Under the pieces are notes generated by a model that was not told the DNA's origin, ran no database searches, and saw only the letters and a list, made by a program, of their open reading frames with translations. The position numbers and the translations under genes were made by a program. Below are positions 1 to 11,263 of a stretch of 64,000 nt of DNA, piece after piece. The DNA is taken from positions 62,001 through 126,000 of the forward strand of contig KQ964271.1 in assembly GCA_001566295.1 (NCBI GenBank), in the 5' to 3' direction. The stretch comes from Microdochium bolleyi (taxonomy: Eukaryota > Ascomycota > Sordariomycetes > Xylariales > Microdochiaceae). Position 1 is the stretch's first letter; every line of letters begins with the position of its first letter.

Positions 1-816
1 GGGGGGCCGATCGAGGGATGGGTGGACGAGGAGTGGTGTCACGCGGCTGTGCATGCAGTTTTGAAACAGGCTGAGCTACGTGGCGTCGCTGATCTGCAAT
101 GCTGGCCTATTATCTCTTTTTGGTGTCACACTCCTTGCATCTGCAGCTGAAATCATGCATCTAGTATGCTCATGACGGTCGTACAATCTGGTCACTAGCC
201 GCCGTTGAGGGTAGTATGAGCACTTCATGCTATGAGGCTATATCTGGGGCTTTCTGGCACCACTTGCTCGAGGTGTTTAAGCCATATTATTCCTTTAGGC
301 ACTCTAGTTTTGAGAACATGTGTCCGACGACGCATTCAGTATTATAAACAGTAAGTGTTTGTTTCCTCGTTGGTTTCTTACCACTCACTTCCAGATATTG
401 GGCAGCCAGTAGCTTTTCGGAGCCCGGTGGGGGAATCGGTAAAACAAACATAGTCTGCACACGCCTGTCAGTTGATGTATCATTAGTCGCGGCAGAGCAG
501 TTCTTTGAGGCAGCAGAAGCTTGCCTCTGCCAACATCGAGCAGCTCAGGTCCAAAACCTGCTCGAGAAAGTGATCGAAAAGAAATGGGACACTAACAGGT
601 TCGATCCATGCTCATTGCTCAAAAATTATCTTCGATACGTTACTCGAACTCATCACCATTTCGACGAGCCCCTCATGCGTGTAGGAAAGATTCATTCAAC
701 CGCTGTGTGTCCCGATAGTCCGCCGCGCCCTTATTCGCAGCACAACAAGAACGGTTTCATGATCAGCGTCCGCCCAGCATCATCTATCCCATCTTGTAAT
801 CCGGTTTTGAGCCATT
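1..816. other. Left-edge stretch without a recognisable gene
   Basis: No reading frame here has coding-like codon use or a recognisable protein. The 570-962 frame has no domain and overlaps the 3' end of the small gene on the other strand. It may include the downstream region of that gene. Confidence 0.5.
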
Positions 817-1334
817 TTACTTCTTGGCTTGGGCCACCTCCCTGCTCCTCCGCGTGGACATCTCCATCTCCTCTTCCAGCAGCTTCTGCCTCATGCACCC
901 TACAGTGCACAACCCGCCGCAGCAGTCATGCAGCGCGCCCATCTTGTTCAGCAAGATCCTGACCGGTGTGACCAGAGTCACGCACAATAGAGCCTGTCCG
1001 AGAACTCGCCAGTACCGGAAAGGCTTACCAAAGTCTCGGCGGACGCGCTCTGTCACGATATCCAGATAATTAGCAATGTTATCAGTGATATGTAGAAGCT
1101 TTGCTCGCGATGGATCGAGACTGGAGGAAATGGAGAACATGGGGATGCCGAGATGTCTGGGACGGACTTACCGACGGTGCTGAAGTGCCAAACCAGTACA
1201 CCGCCCAGGGCGAGCACGAACCCGAGCATGGAGATCAGACCGATGGCCCAGCCTGGGATGGCGGTAGGTCGCCTGTCGTCGGTATTGCCTTCTTCGGGTG
1301 TCGATACGGCGACGCCCTTGGCTGCGGTCGCCAT
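817..1334 (-). CDS. Small single-pass membrane protein, unknown function (2 exons)
   Basis: I do not recognise the family. Exon 1 is 1172-1334 and exon 2 is 817-1103. The intron has a GTAAGT donor and a GAG-CAG-type acceptor, and the phases agree (phase 1), giving about 149 residues. Residues near 29-50 (AIGLISMLGFVLALGGVLVW) form one clear membrane helix. They are followed by a basic amphipathic segment, a cysteine cluster (HDCCGGLCTVGC) and a charged lysine-rich tail. The other acceptor, 20 bases earlier, keeps a frame but gives a short hydrophobic end, so I prefer the longer form. The cysteine cluster could be a palmitoylation or metal site, which is inference only. Confidence 0.55.
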
Positions 1335-2361
1335 ATTGCAAGAATGGTGCCGGCGCGGCCAAAATCAACGCCTGTTCTGTGTGCTGGGTTTCAAAAAGCT
1401 TGGCTGGTCGCCGCCGAAGTAGAACAACAGAAAACTCAGAAAATCCAAGGTCGAAGTCGACTTGCGAAGTGGCAAATAGGGCCGGCTTGTGACTCGGTGA
1501 AGAGGATGCGACGTGTATAATGAGGACCCACTAGGCCCGATATGTCCTGAAAGCGCCATGAGGGCAATATACATAATATATATCGTGCGCGGGAGTGCCC
1601 GAGGTTGGCGAACAAGCATGTCTCGTATGAAGTGACCCACATCCCCGTGGCTGTGTCGTCGCATGCCAAGCAGAACCGGTGGTAACCCATGGTTCCCGAG
1701 ATGTCATCTGGATTCTGGAAGCGTGACTGAAGCTGGACAGCATGTTGATTTCCGCAAAAAACAAATCATTGTTCACTGAGGTATGAAACTTCCTGGAACA
1801 TCTCTTTTAAAGCGTGATCACCATACATCGATTACTTTTGTCGGTAGCATCTATTTAGCCAGCTCGTCGCCAAATCAAACAATATCGGCCCCTGCTTATC
1901 TTTTCACTGGTGCCAAGCCGCAGGGCTCAGTAGATGGCTAAATCGTCATGTCTTGGCTACGGTAGACCCGCCCATGGGAAATGTCTCGTGAGACCCAACA
2001 TCGGCCCACGGCACAGCCACTTGTGCACTTTGCGGGTCACTACTGGAACGGTCAGCCCGCACCGCTACATCAGACCCTGCACGTCGAGCCTGGGTGGTCA
2101 ATTCGCAAGGCTCGGACCAGGGTAAGTGATCGTGTCGCCAATGCAGACTTCAATGCAGTCCCGGATGCGATGCATGTCTTGTCGTAGCCCTGACCAATCA
2201 CATTGTCTTGAAGCCCTTCAGGTCGTGCGGGATGGAATATCGGCGACTCACATTGATTCCAATGCGCTTATACTGAGAAATCACTATCGTAACCAGCACG
2301 CGCCCTCAGTCGCACCAGGCCTCGTCGATGATACTGTACAACCAGCCCTTCAATACTGTCC
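1335..2361. other. Intergenic, about 1 kb
   Basis: Contains only short unrelated frames on both strands. It lies between the start of the small membrane protein gene and the 3' end of the lectin-like gene. No repeat or RNA gene was seen. Confidence 0.5.
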
Positions 2362-3852
2362 TTACCACCCCAAGGTCTCTTTACCCCAGCTCGAACCCCT
2401 CCACCTGGCCCAGTGGAAAATCTGGGACCCAGCCTTCTGTCCCTCCTCCTCGACGTACAAATATGCCGGGTTGTAGCGGGTGATTGTGTACACGTCCCCC
2501 GTCTCCTCAGCCTCGACGAGCAGGGTCGTCCACGGCGTCCCGTACGAGGAGAGGCCGTGGGCCTTGAGGCGGACCGCGCCGCTGCTGGTCCTGTGGCTGA
2601 AATCATTCAGCCCGTCACCGAAGGGAGTCCACTCTGCCGACCACTCGCCCGCGCCGTCACGCGTCTTATGCCAGATCCTGCCCGCGCAGACGGCGATGAT
2701 CTCGGCCTCGACTCTGCCCCAGACTTCCACATGGGGAAACCCCAGTTCGTCGACGCTCAGGTGCTGGCAGTCTGGGGGTAGGCCGAGCGGGGTCCCTTTC
2801 CCTTCCAAGCGCTTGGGGCCATGCGCCTCGACCGTATGATGATATCCGCCGTCCACGATTGCCACGACGTGGACCTCGCCGTAACTGGTCCCGCTGGCGT
2901 AGTAGTTGACAGCGACCCCGACCTCGCCCACGGCCCCAGCCGGAACCAGCACGGTCCAATCACCCAACCACCTCTGGAATCCACCGTCGACCACGATCAG
3001 ACTCCGCCTCATCATCGCGCCCTCGGGCGTGATGCCGTAGATGTCCACCCAGTCGGGACCAAGGTCCCCTTTGTGCTGTTTCGCAGGCTCGACCTGGATG
3101 ATACTCAGCGTCGGCCGCCACGCGAACCTGCCGCCCACAGAAGTGACATCCCAACCCCAAGCTCCCGGCGTCTGGTACTTCCACGGCCTCTCCCATGCCT
3201 CGGCGAGCTGTTCGTCGCTCTCCGCGCCCAGGGTTTTGCCCTCTGCTGGGTGGTACACGGCATGCAGCACCGCGCCCGTGCCGTACTCGAGCGCAAACAT
3301 GTGGTGTCTCTCCACGGACTTCCACTCCTGGGTCCGCCTCGCGGGCGACGAGACCACCACGGGTGCCGTGAGGAAGCGCAGCCCATTGCGGTCGTCGGAC
3401 TCGTAAGGCTGCCAGTCCCCCGCGCGCGGGTCGTCCATCTTGGCGCGGAAGACAGGGTCGTTCTGCACCCACTCGCGCGGGTCTTTGCCAAAGGACCGCC
3501 GGGCCTTCTCGACGCCCATGTCGCGCCGCCGCAGCACGTGCGTGCTGGCATTGAGCTGGAAGACGTACTCGCCGAGCCCGTAGGGCATGTGAGCGGGATG
3601 CTTGACAAGCGTCCTGTCGTAGCGAGGCCCCTGACTAAGGGTGGTAAGGGGGATGGGGACGGCGCGGCTGTGCAGGGCGATGGTGAAGACCATGACGGCT
3701 GCCCAGAGGACCACGCCGGCGACGTAGACGCGGTACGCAGGCGGAGGAGGAGGCGGGAAGTCGGTGAGTCTGGCGGGCGCCGGCGGGTGACTGACCTTCC
3801 GCAGCCGAGCCGGCCCCTGGGCACCGTGTTCAAGGCCGCCGTCCGCGTCCAT
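2362..3852 (-). CDS. Type II membrane protein with PLL/fucose-lectin-like propeller domain (copy 1)
   Basis: Single exon of 496 residues. The open frame continues upstream to 4086, but the ATG at 3852 gives the cleaner N-terminus: a proline-rich cytosolic head, then one membrane helix at residues 41-61 (YRVYVAGVVLWAAVMVFTIA), then about 430 extracytoplasmic residues. Around W394 lies WHKTRDGAGEWSAEWTPFG, which matches the repeat signature of PLL/tachylectin-like and fucose-specific lectin beta-propellers (WH..RD..G.WS..W.PLG). Earlier blades are degenerate. A clear paralogue lies at 32828-34504, with shared blocks such as FALEYGTGAVL and FAWRPT. A likely role is a surface-anchored glycan-binding protein; the sugar specificity cannot be read. 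The start codon is the main uncertainty. Confidence 0.75.
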   Translation of the reverse strand: MDADGGLEHGAQGPARLRKVSHPPAPARLTDFPPPPPPAYRVYVAGVVLWAAVMVFTIALHSRAVPIPLTTLSQGPRYDRTLVKHPAHMPYGLGEYVFQLNASTHVLRRRDMGVEKARRSFGKDPREWVQNDPVFRAKMDDPRAGDWQPYESDDRNGLRFLTAPVVVSSPARRTQEWKSVERHHMFALEYGTGAVLHAVYHPAEGKTLGAESDEQLAEAWERPWKYQTPGAWGWDVTSVGGRFAWRPTLSIIQVEPAKQHKGDLGPDWVDIYGITPEGAMMRRSLIVVDGGFQRWLGDWTVLVPAGAVGEVGVAVNYYASGTSYGEVHVVAIVDGGYHHTVEAHGPKRLEGKGTPLGLPPDCQHLSVDELGFPHVEVWGRVEAEIIAVCAGRIWHKTRDGAGEWSAEWTPFGDGLNDFSHRTSSGAVRLKAHGLSSYGTPWTTLLVEAEETGDVYTITRYNPAYLYVEEEGQKAGSQIFHWARWRGSSWGKETLGW

Positions 3853-4586
3853 TACGGCCGTCTGATCGGCGAGACCGCGAGACGCTGTGACTGTTGACAG
3901 TGGCGCAGGCGGGATCGTCCGGTAGGGAAACAAGACTGGGATGATCGACCGCGATTGCAGCAGGCAGCAGCGCCATCGCGAGAAAAAATACTCAGGGTCT
4001 GTTGTTGGTCGTGCTAATCTTAAAATGACCCTGCAAGGTGTAAGCAGTTGTCCAGCCAGCCAATCAGAGCGTGTCCCGGAAGACAAGCATTAGCCAAGTC
4101 CAATGTTTCTGTGATCGTGTCAACAGGGCGTGATCATTCCGGATTCATGACTGGTGGTGGGAAGTCGCTGCAGATCCTCGCCTGATGACCCCGAGTTCCG
4201 TTGCGTCGTCACTAGCGTGCTTGAGGATCCCGAATCACTCGCTTGCCGTGGTTCGAGAAGATGACAGAACAAGTCAATGGGACGCAACGGGGTCCACTGT
4301 GGCTCTGCCAGGCCTCGGAGGATTACCCCTGACCCGTGGGCCATCGACACTCTTCGGCTAGTCCCAAAGCAGGCAGCAATGTGGTCGCGGGATTTCCAAT
4401 ACCTGACACTGGCAGCCTCGTATGGTGTCCAAGACTTGCAAACTCTCCCTTCCATCGGAGTTTGAGCTCGCCACAGCCAACGGAACAGCATCTTCTCACC
4501 GGCAGAATCAGCCACTGGCCACCCAACTGAGCCTCGCCCATGTCAGCCCACAGGGGCTGTATGAGACTAGCAAGTAGCTAGACACC
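3853..4586. other. Shared upstream region of divergent genes
   Basis: This 0.73 kb lies between the divergent starts of the lectin-like membrane gene (minus) and the regulator gene (plus), so it should hold both promoters. The minus-strand frame 4120-4515 has no domain and no coding bias, and I do not call it a gene. Confidence 0.5.
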
Positions 4587-6830
4587 ATGCAGCAGCTCGT
4601 CTTCGTACCGACCGACGGGGCCGCTCGCATCAGCTCCGAGGAGCAGCGGCAGCTCATCCGCCGGCACTGCATGCAGGGCAAGAACAAGCGCCCTGATTCC
4701 CGCCGCTCGAAGCGCGAGGCTGCTCGTAAGGCTGCCTCTGGCGCGGCCCGGCCGGTGTCTGCTCCGGGGCCTGTCGACGTGGGCCGTGCCGGAGACAGCA
4801 AGCTCATCTCGACGACAACCACGAGCAGAGACGGCCCGTATGTACAGTGTGGCGATGATGACGACGATATGCTGTCTTCGAGAAACTGCCATTGGCTCTC
4901 TCGGGTCGCTAGGCCCCCCTCATCGAACTGGACTCTATATCCCTTCCCAATCGCCGCCAACACCGCAGACGCCGAATTAATGCACGACTGTGAGCGCGGG
5001 CCCCTGGCCCCCAAGTCCTTCCATCCATACGCCCATGACTGACTAGATCCTCCTACCCCTTCAGACATCATGCACAACCCCGTCCGCGACATGCTCTACC
5101 CCTTCGACCACTTCGGCATGGTCATCGACTTCGATACGCACCCCGCACACTGCGACGAGCTGCTCTTCGCCGACTCGCTTAGCCGCCACGGCATCCTCGT
5201 CATGACCTCGGCGTCGCGGGACTTGCTCCTGCGGCAGCCCCTATCTACATCGACGCGGGCCTATGTGCGGCGGATGATCCGGCGGCTCAATGCCCAGCTC
5301 TCCCTGCCTGACGCGCACCGCGACGACATGGTGCTCTATGTCATCAGCATCCTGGCGTGCGTCGCCGTCATGTTCCACGAGTACGACGCCGCGCGGGCGC
5401 ACAGCGAGGGGATCCGTGCGATCCTGAGGATGAGGGGGGACTGGGGCACGGGGACGAGCACGCACCCGAGCGTGCAGTTCTCGGTGGACCGGTGAGTTCC
5501 GAGGCTCCTCTCCCTCTTGATCTCCCCCTTCGCCCACTGGGGAAGTCGCGGGACTCGTGCTGGAGTCTTGTTTGTGCTGATTATTCCGGCAACAATCAGG
5601 GTCAATTTTGTCAGTGCCTTGACCACGACAAGGTGGGAGCCGATCTACTCCAGCTCGGTTTGGGGAGCCACCGCCTGGCCGACGGAGGTATGTCGCTTGT
5701 ACGACTCGCTCGGTATGTTGCGCTTAGAGAGGCTGTTGCCGTCGGAAAGGGGTAGGCCAAACCATGACAACAACGATGTCGGACACCATCAGACAGGAAC
5801 CCCAAGCCAATACAACGAATTCCGAGGACAGCATAGCCCGCAGAAGACTAGCAGCGACATACACGACACTACCGACGACTACCAGCAACTTGTCCAAACC
5901 TTCCGCCACCTCCAACTCTTTACAGTCTACATGAATAGGCACCACGCCGAGGGCACGCCATTGGACGGCGCACTAGTCCGCAGCAGCCAGGGGATAAGCC
6001 TGTCGTGCATCATCGAGCTGGACCGGCGGCACCAGGCCATGGCCAGGGCTGCTGCTGCTGTCTCCACTTCGTCGTCCAGCGAGTCGCCATTACTGACGAC
6101 AACAGCACGACAGCCGGATGGTGATGGCCAGGCCCAGGTAGAGCAGCTACTTCGCCAGAGGACTCTCCTGGCGCGCTGTCTCGTCTTGGGAATCAGCATG
6201 ATGGCTTTCCTTGCCGCGTGCTTCCGCCTGCCGCGTGTTGTGCTGCCCCCAGACCACGGCTGCTGTCGCCACGAGCCCGGGCACGACCGGAACCTGAGAG
6301 GAGAGTTCCTGCAAGCTTATATCGAAGTCTTAGCTGTCGATGTAGAGTCTGGCGCCACCGCCGCCCGTGAGGATTCAGGTGGAAGGGTCGTAACGACCTG
6401 GGCGGACGATCCGGGGACAACGATGAGAGTGGGAAGGAGTCGCGACGGCTCGCTAGCCGTGTTCGGCCACGAGGCAAGGCTGGAGATGTGGCTCCTCCTG
6501 ATGCTGCAGATGTCCGACACACACGGGAACCACCACCACCACAACCACTACAGGGACAACCAAGCCCGCTGCAGACAGCACCAGTACGGCGACCCGGTGT
6601 CTCCTGGCAGTACCGCTCCGGGCCCTACGGCAAACACGCAGGAGCAAGCAGAGTCTGTCGTGCGGCACGCGTGGCGGAGGCTGGTTACGGACCGCGGGCT
6701 GAGCTGGGAAGATGTGCGGGCGCAGGTCAGGCAGGTCATCTGGATGGAGGCATTTTTCGACGGCCTCGGGGGTCCGGCGTTTGAGGCGCTGTCCCGGAGT
6801 GTGATGGAAGCGTACATCGCAGGTGGGTGA
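4587..6830 (+). CDS. Fungal-specific transcription factor domain protein (DUF3468/fungal_trans_2 type)
   Basis: Three exons (4587-4989, 5065-5491, 5633-6830) join in phases 1 and 2 to give 675 residues. Intron 1 has a GTGAGC donor and a TGACTGAC branch-like sequence; intron 2 has GTGAGT. The N-terminus (LVFVPTDG, then RRHCMQGKNKR) matches the conserved head of fungal proteins that carry a fungal_trans_2 domain but often lack a Zn2Cys6 cluster. No CxxCxxxxxxC cluster is present here. The middle (YPFDHFGMVIDFDTHP, then HRDDMVLYVISILACVAVMF, then ARAHSEGIRAILRMRG) is typical of the regulatory domain. The C-terminal third has low-complexity Ser and His/Asn-rich inserts. A role in transcriptional regulation is inferred from the family; the target is unknown. 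Confidence 0.8.
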
Positions 6831-7515
6831 TGCAGGGAATTCGTCACGATTGAGTGAAGAGTGTGCTGCTTTCCTGGCGTGTGCGTCGTGGGAGGAAGCT
6901 GAGAAGCGTGGTTACAAAATCGGTCTCCGAGCAGCACGTTTTCATCTCGACGGCGTAGTAAAACTAGCCCGGGCACGGATAACCTCTGATCCCCTGTTAC
7001 CAGTGGTACATGCCTTCAGGTAGACAAGGTGCTGGACCAGCCACTGCCTCGAGCTTGACTTACAACCAATGGGACGTTGGCGGTGGACGCGGGGATGGCC
7101 CTTGGCATGATGGATGTGCCTGCCGCCATGACCGCCGTTATGCGGCAGAGTACAACGACGAACTCTAGGCTACGCCGTGTATCCCGATCGGAACCTGTGG
7201 GCTTGAGTCGTTTATACGGGACTTTATGCTCGAGTGACGGGGGGCGACGCGTGGCAAATGGGGGGCTGTTAACGGGCATTTAAATCCACAGGCCGTGGAC
7301 AACAAATATGAACACATGGCCGATTTGAAAGACTGGAGATAGTAAATTCAAGTTTCATGTCCATCGTATCGCAAGACACATGCAGATCAGATGCACTCGC
7401 CGACAAGTCAGCAAATCAAACAGTGGGCTGCAGATCACTCTTTGTACTACCACAACACAAAGTAGAAGTATATCTTCGTTCTCTAAGCCATACAGTCGAC
7501 TAATTCTCAAGTCGA
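6831..7515. other. Convergent intergenic region
   Basis: Lies between the 3' ends of the regulator gene and the LysM/WSC gene. No gene or repeat was seen; it presumably holds both 3' untranslated regions. Confidence 0.5.
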
Positions 7516-8412
7516 TCACAGCATTGCTACTGCACAGCATGAAAGGACGATAGCCAGGACAGATACTGTAGTCCTCCCCGCTGCATTTTGACCACCACCA
7601 GTGCTTGACCCAGCAGTTGACTGCCCCCCGCTCGGTGCCGTCACGTTTGTAGAACCTGTAGGAACAGCTCCTCCTGATCCCGAAGAGAACGGCCCTCTGC
7701 CGTAGACCACAACAGCGCCCCAGACCACCATGTGGTCCTTGCCACCGCACTGCTGCTGCTTCGGATTGCCCGAGCACGTCGAGTTGCACGGGTTGTATCC
7801 GGCGGATGAATCATACTCGGCCAGCAGCTTCGGCCCGCACCAGCACTCGTCGCCGCCGCGCAGGCCCGCGAATGTCGTGCCCTTGCTAGGCAGCAGATCC
7901 CAGCAGCGCGCGCGGCAATTCTCGTGCGTGAGGTCCCTATCACCTTTGCTGATCTGCTTCTCAAGCACGGCGGTCCCCGGGTAGCAGGATATGGGCTTCC
8001 ATATGAGCGGCGAGGGGACCGGGGTGCCGTCGACCGTGTGCGTCGTCGTTGCCGGGGTCGGGGTCGGGCGGGCCGTCATGGCGCTGATCCAGAAAGGGTC
8101 CGTCGCGGTAGCGAGGAACGCGGCGTCGCGCTTCGTGTCCGAGATGCAGTACGACTGCGGCCAGTACCAGCCCCGGCAATCGGTGCCGACGTTGGGGTTG
8201 TACGTGCTGAACTGCTCCGCGCTGAGGCCCCAGTAGGCGCGGAACGCCTCGCAGGTGTCGCCCTCGTCCGGCGTCTCCCAGAGCGTGCATGTCGGGATCG
8301 TCTCGGGATCCCACTGGGCCACGGGCCAGTCGCCCGCGGCTGCCGTCATGGGCAGTACGAGGAGGCTGGTCGTGGCCACGAAAGCCAGTGTTAGGCGTGT
8401 GCTCGCTGCCAT
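7516..8412 (-). CDS. LysM- and WSC-domain, GPI-anchored cell-wall protein
   Basis: Single exon of 298 residues. The frame opens upstream to 8607, but the ATG at 8412 begins a textbook signal peptide (MAASTRLTLAFVATTSLLVL, cut near residue 26). Residues 41-90 resemble a LysM module (TCTLWETPDEGDTCEAF, then YNPNVGTDCRGWYWPQSYC). Residues 142-231 form a WSC domain with its cysteine pattern (SCYPGT, ENCRARCWDLL, GGDECWCGP, NPCNSTCSGNPKQQCGG-like). A Ser/Gly-rich stretch follows, then a hydrophobic C-terminus (TTVSVLAIVLSCCAVAML) that reads as a GPI-anchor signal. LysM modules bind chitin or peptidoglycan and WSC domains bind wall glycans, so a wall-attached glycan-binding or stress-sensing role is likely. 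There is no cytosolic tail, so it is not a classic WSC sensor. Confidence 0.85.
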   Translation of the reverse strand: MAASTRLTLAFVATTSLLVLPMTAAAGDWPVAQWDPETIPTCTLWETPDEGDTCEAFRAYWGLSAEQFSTYNPNVGTDCRGWYWPQSYCISDTKRDAAFLATATDPFWISAMTARPTPTPATTTHTVDGTPVPSPLIWKPISCYPGTAVLEKQISKGDRDLTHENCRARCWDLLPSKGTTFAGLRGGDECWCGPKLLAEYDSSAGYNPCNSTCSGNPKQQQCGGKDHMVVWGAVVVYGRGPFSSGSGGAVPTGSTNVTAPSGGQSTAGSSTGGGQNAAGRTTVSVLAIVLSCCAVAML

Positions 8413-11263
8413 GGTTCGTGCTGTCGATGCTCCTCCTGGTGGCGGCAGGTTTCGACTGAATCTGATATCGCTGAAAGACGAAAAGTAAAAAGAAACAGGA
8501 GGACAACTATGCGGATGACAAGAGAAATCAAGCATTTGTCTCTGGGGTGGTAATTTCCGGAGGGGGTCCACCAACTCACGCTTGTTTGGCCGAGATAGGC
8601 ATGTCAACGATTTTGGGCGATTTCGACAGCCTTACAGGAGAATCCTGCAGGGGTTCGTTTAGGCGCACCACGACCATAAGCGGCTCTATCTCCGGTGCCT
8701 GTCTACTTCGACCATGACCGTCCATGAAGAGCAAGGCAAGGTTTTTTTTTTTTTTTTTCTTTTTTTTTTTGCATTGATGGCCTCAGCTCGGGCCGTGGAT
8801 CTCAATCGTACACCTTGCCAGGAGCTGAAGCATTGAGGGAAAGGTCAACGCCAAAAATGAGAATGCTAGCCCATATTTCAAAGCGCGAGTGTGTGCCCCC
8901 AGAAAATTGGCAGATGTCGACTAGAAACATCCTCGTTTCCACTCAGATGGCCTGGTGTGTGTACACGCTGTTTTATGTCGACAACGAATTTTTAGGGCCT
9001 TCCTTCTCTCATCTTGATATTATTATCCATCCCAGCATTATTGCATGCGTGGTTGGCAGATCCACAATCCCGGAAAACGACCCAAGAGCCTATCGCGTAA
9101 AAACTTGATGTATATGCATGAGCCCTTCTCAACCGGGCGAAGGATGACACGGCATGACTAGTTTCCAAGGTGCGCATATGAATCTAAACAGGCTCGCAAA
9201 GTTCACCAGGTTGCGGGCAATGGTGACGCGAGTGCGTCGTTTCTGGGCCCAACACAGAACTCACGACCGCGGCGACAAGACGGCATCTGAAAGCATCAAG
9301 GTGAGAATCGGTCACAACATCATCACCAGGGTACTCACTACGTGACGTGCAAGGCGTATTTTCGCAGTCTGGCAGCTATAACCGGCCTTACGCAAGTTGG
9401 TCAACACTATATGACCGGACTGAGAGGTACCTGGCTGAGAAAGTGCCACCATCGGTGTGACACTTCCCGCATCCTCAACAGCAAAGAAAGAGACCAACCC
9501 ACATTCATGCAATGTCAATCGAGTCCATCCGTCCGCCATAGATGCAGACTGTTATGTTTTTCCACGTCCACCTGTCTCGCATACTGTCGTGTCCTCTTCT
9601 GATCAAATCCTGGGAAAGTGGCCTTGCGGTAGGACGCATGGGCGTGGCTTCATGGGGCCTCAAGCATGACCAGGTGATATGCCTTTGTCTTTTCCGGCAG
9701 CAACCTCCCTCTCCACGGGCGGCCTCCCCCGCAGCTTCAGCTGTTCGATTTAGCAGTGCTGTGGAGTAGGCACCTCGGAGCTTTGTGTCCGTAACAGCTC
9801 ATCACCACGGAGGACTCCGTTTAGCTATTTAGCTTGTGTGCAAGCATGGCTTGGCGGCGCAGAGGTTGGTGCATAAACCTAGAATGCGCCAAGGCAGATT
9901 GTTCACACAAGGAAACAGCGACACGGTGAAGCCCCATCGTCTGTAGCATGGGTGAGCACATGGCATCCAATCTCTATGTTGCAACACTGGACCGTGACTG
10001 GCTGACATGGAGTCATCGTCGCAGGGACCCAAGGACTTTCTCAAGCGTGCTCAGCCCTAAGACTGAGCACGAACGTTGCCGAGCGTGGAGGTGGGAGTGG
10101 ATCGTGGAGATCAGAAGCCGAGCCTGATCCGATCGGGAGTGGGAAGATCCGGGCTGCATCGGCTGCCTCCTTGGGGTGTCCAGTGCGTGCAGGTGTCGAG
10201 AATGTCAGTGCCGCGGCTTTCGGCTTGCCTGGATCTAGGCCCAAGCAGCACCCACGGAGGGCGGAGAGAGGCCCCTGGGAGAGATCGCATGGGCAGCCGA
10301 GATTGTGCTTTTGGTACCCAAAAAATCACCGAGGGCTTTGCGTGCCAGGGCTCAGCGATCAAGCCAAACCTGTGAAGCGCCTTGGCAGTTTACTCACCCA
10401 TGGTAGTTCTAGTATTAGCTGACCTCAATCGGCAGTGCTCGTCAAGATCTTGGACCAACTTGATTGTCACGATGCTCTCACAGCCACGCACCACGCGCTC
10501 TCGCGAGGGCCGCGTCCTGCGCGGCGAAGGGGTGCTTTGCCTGATTCCCCACAAGGGAGCGATGCCAAGTCGTCTAGACAGAATGCCAAGTCGTTCGATT
10601 AAGGCCCAGCCACGCGCGGGTCCTGAAGCTGAAGGCGCTTAGTCCCTGCGGCTGAGCCGGTGATGTCCTGATTTGGCACGGCAGTGTGTCATGGGGGAGG
10701 ACAGATCGAGAGGACCCCAGATCCGATGGGCCCAAAAGGCCGTTTTGGCTTTGAGTGAGCAAGGAAAAGGGAAGCAGGCCCATTGTGTCAGCTAGCCTGC
10801 GCCAAGTCATGCCCTCCGGGGCTTCTCGTCCAGCAGGGGCCCGGCAGTGAGGGCATCGTGGTTCGCGGCTACGCCCGATGCAGTAATCCCCGACGTCAGC
10901 CAGATTCGATAGTCTGCCACAAAGCCAGACAAAGAGCCGCGAAGGCGCCTTGCCAAGGCTGCTATGTCAACCAGTGACTACCCCTGGCCACGCCTGAGAG
11001 ACAAGACGCCGCACCAGGCTCACATGGTCAAACCACAACCTCCCACGATGGCTTCCAGGGGCCAGGAGGCCGACAACGCACGGCTTTTTGGTGGCTGATT
11101 GACTAGTTGTGTGGCGGCCCGGTCTTGTCGATGTGCCGACGCGACAGTCTCATCATGTATAAGATGTGACGATGCCGCTCGCGGTGCTTCTGCAAGCCTT
11201 TTCCTAGCCCAGTCAGATTTAGACAAGGTATCTGTCCGAGGCTCGCAGATACATCGAACCATC
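8413..11263. other. 2.85 kb gene-poor stretch
   Basis: Only short frames (<110 codons) with no domain or coding bias on either strand. Contains the interrupted poly-T tract at 8742-8770. The right end should carry the promoter of the metalloprotease gene. No transposon termini or recognisable transposase fragments were seen. Confidence 0.5.
8742..8770. repeat. Poly-T tract (17 T, C, 11 T)
   Basis: Homopolymer run broken by a single C. It lies about 330 bases upstream of the LysM/WSC start, as poly-A on the coding strand. It could be a nucleosome-excluding promoter element or a retroposed poly-A remnant; no retroelement sequence is visible beside it. Confidence 0.9.

Noticed and set aside
598..607. 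GGTTCGATCC, a tRNA B-box-like string
   Set aside because: No A-box at the right distance upstream and no acceptor stem; not a tRNA.
2821..3897. 358-codon plus-strand frame
   Set aside because: Antisense shadow of lectin-like copy 1; Arg/His/Pro-rich and no domain.
4120..4515. 131-codon minus-strand frame
   Set aside because: No coding bias or domain; lies in a divergent promoter region.
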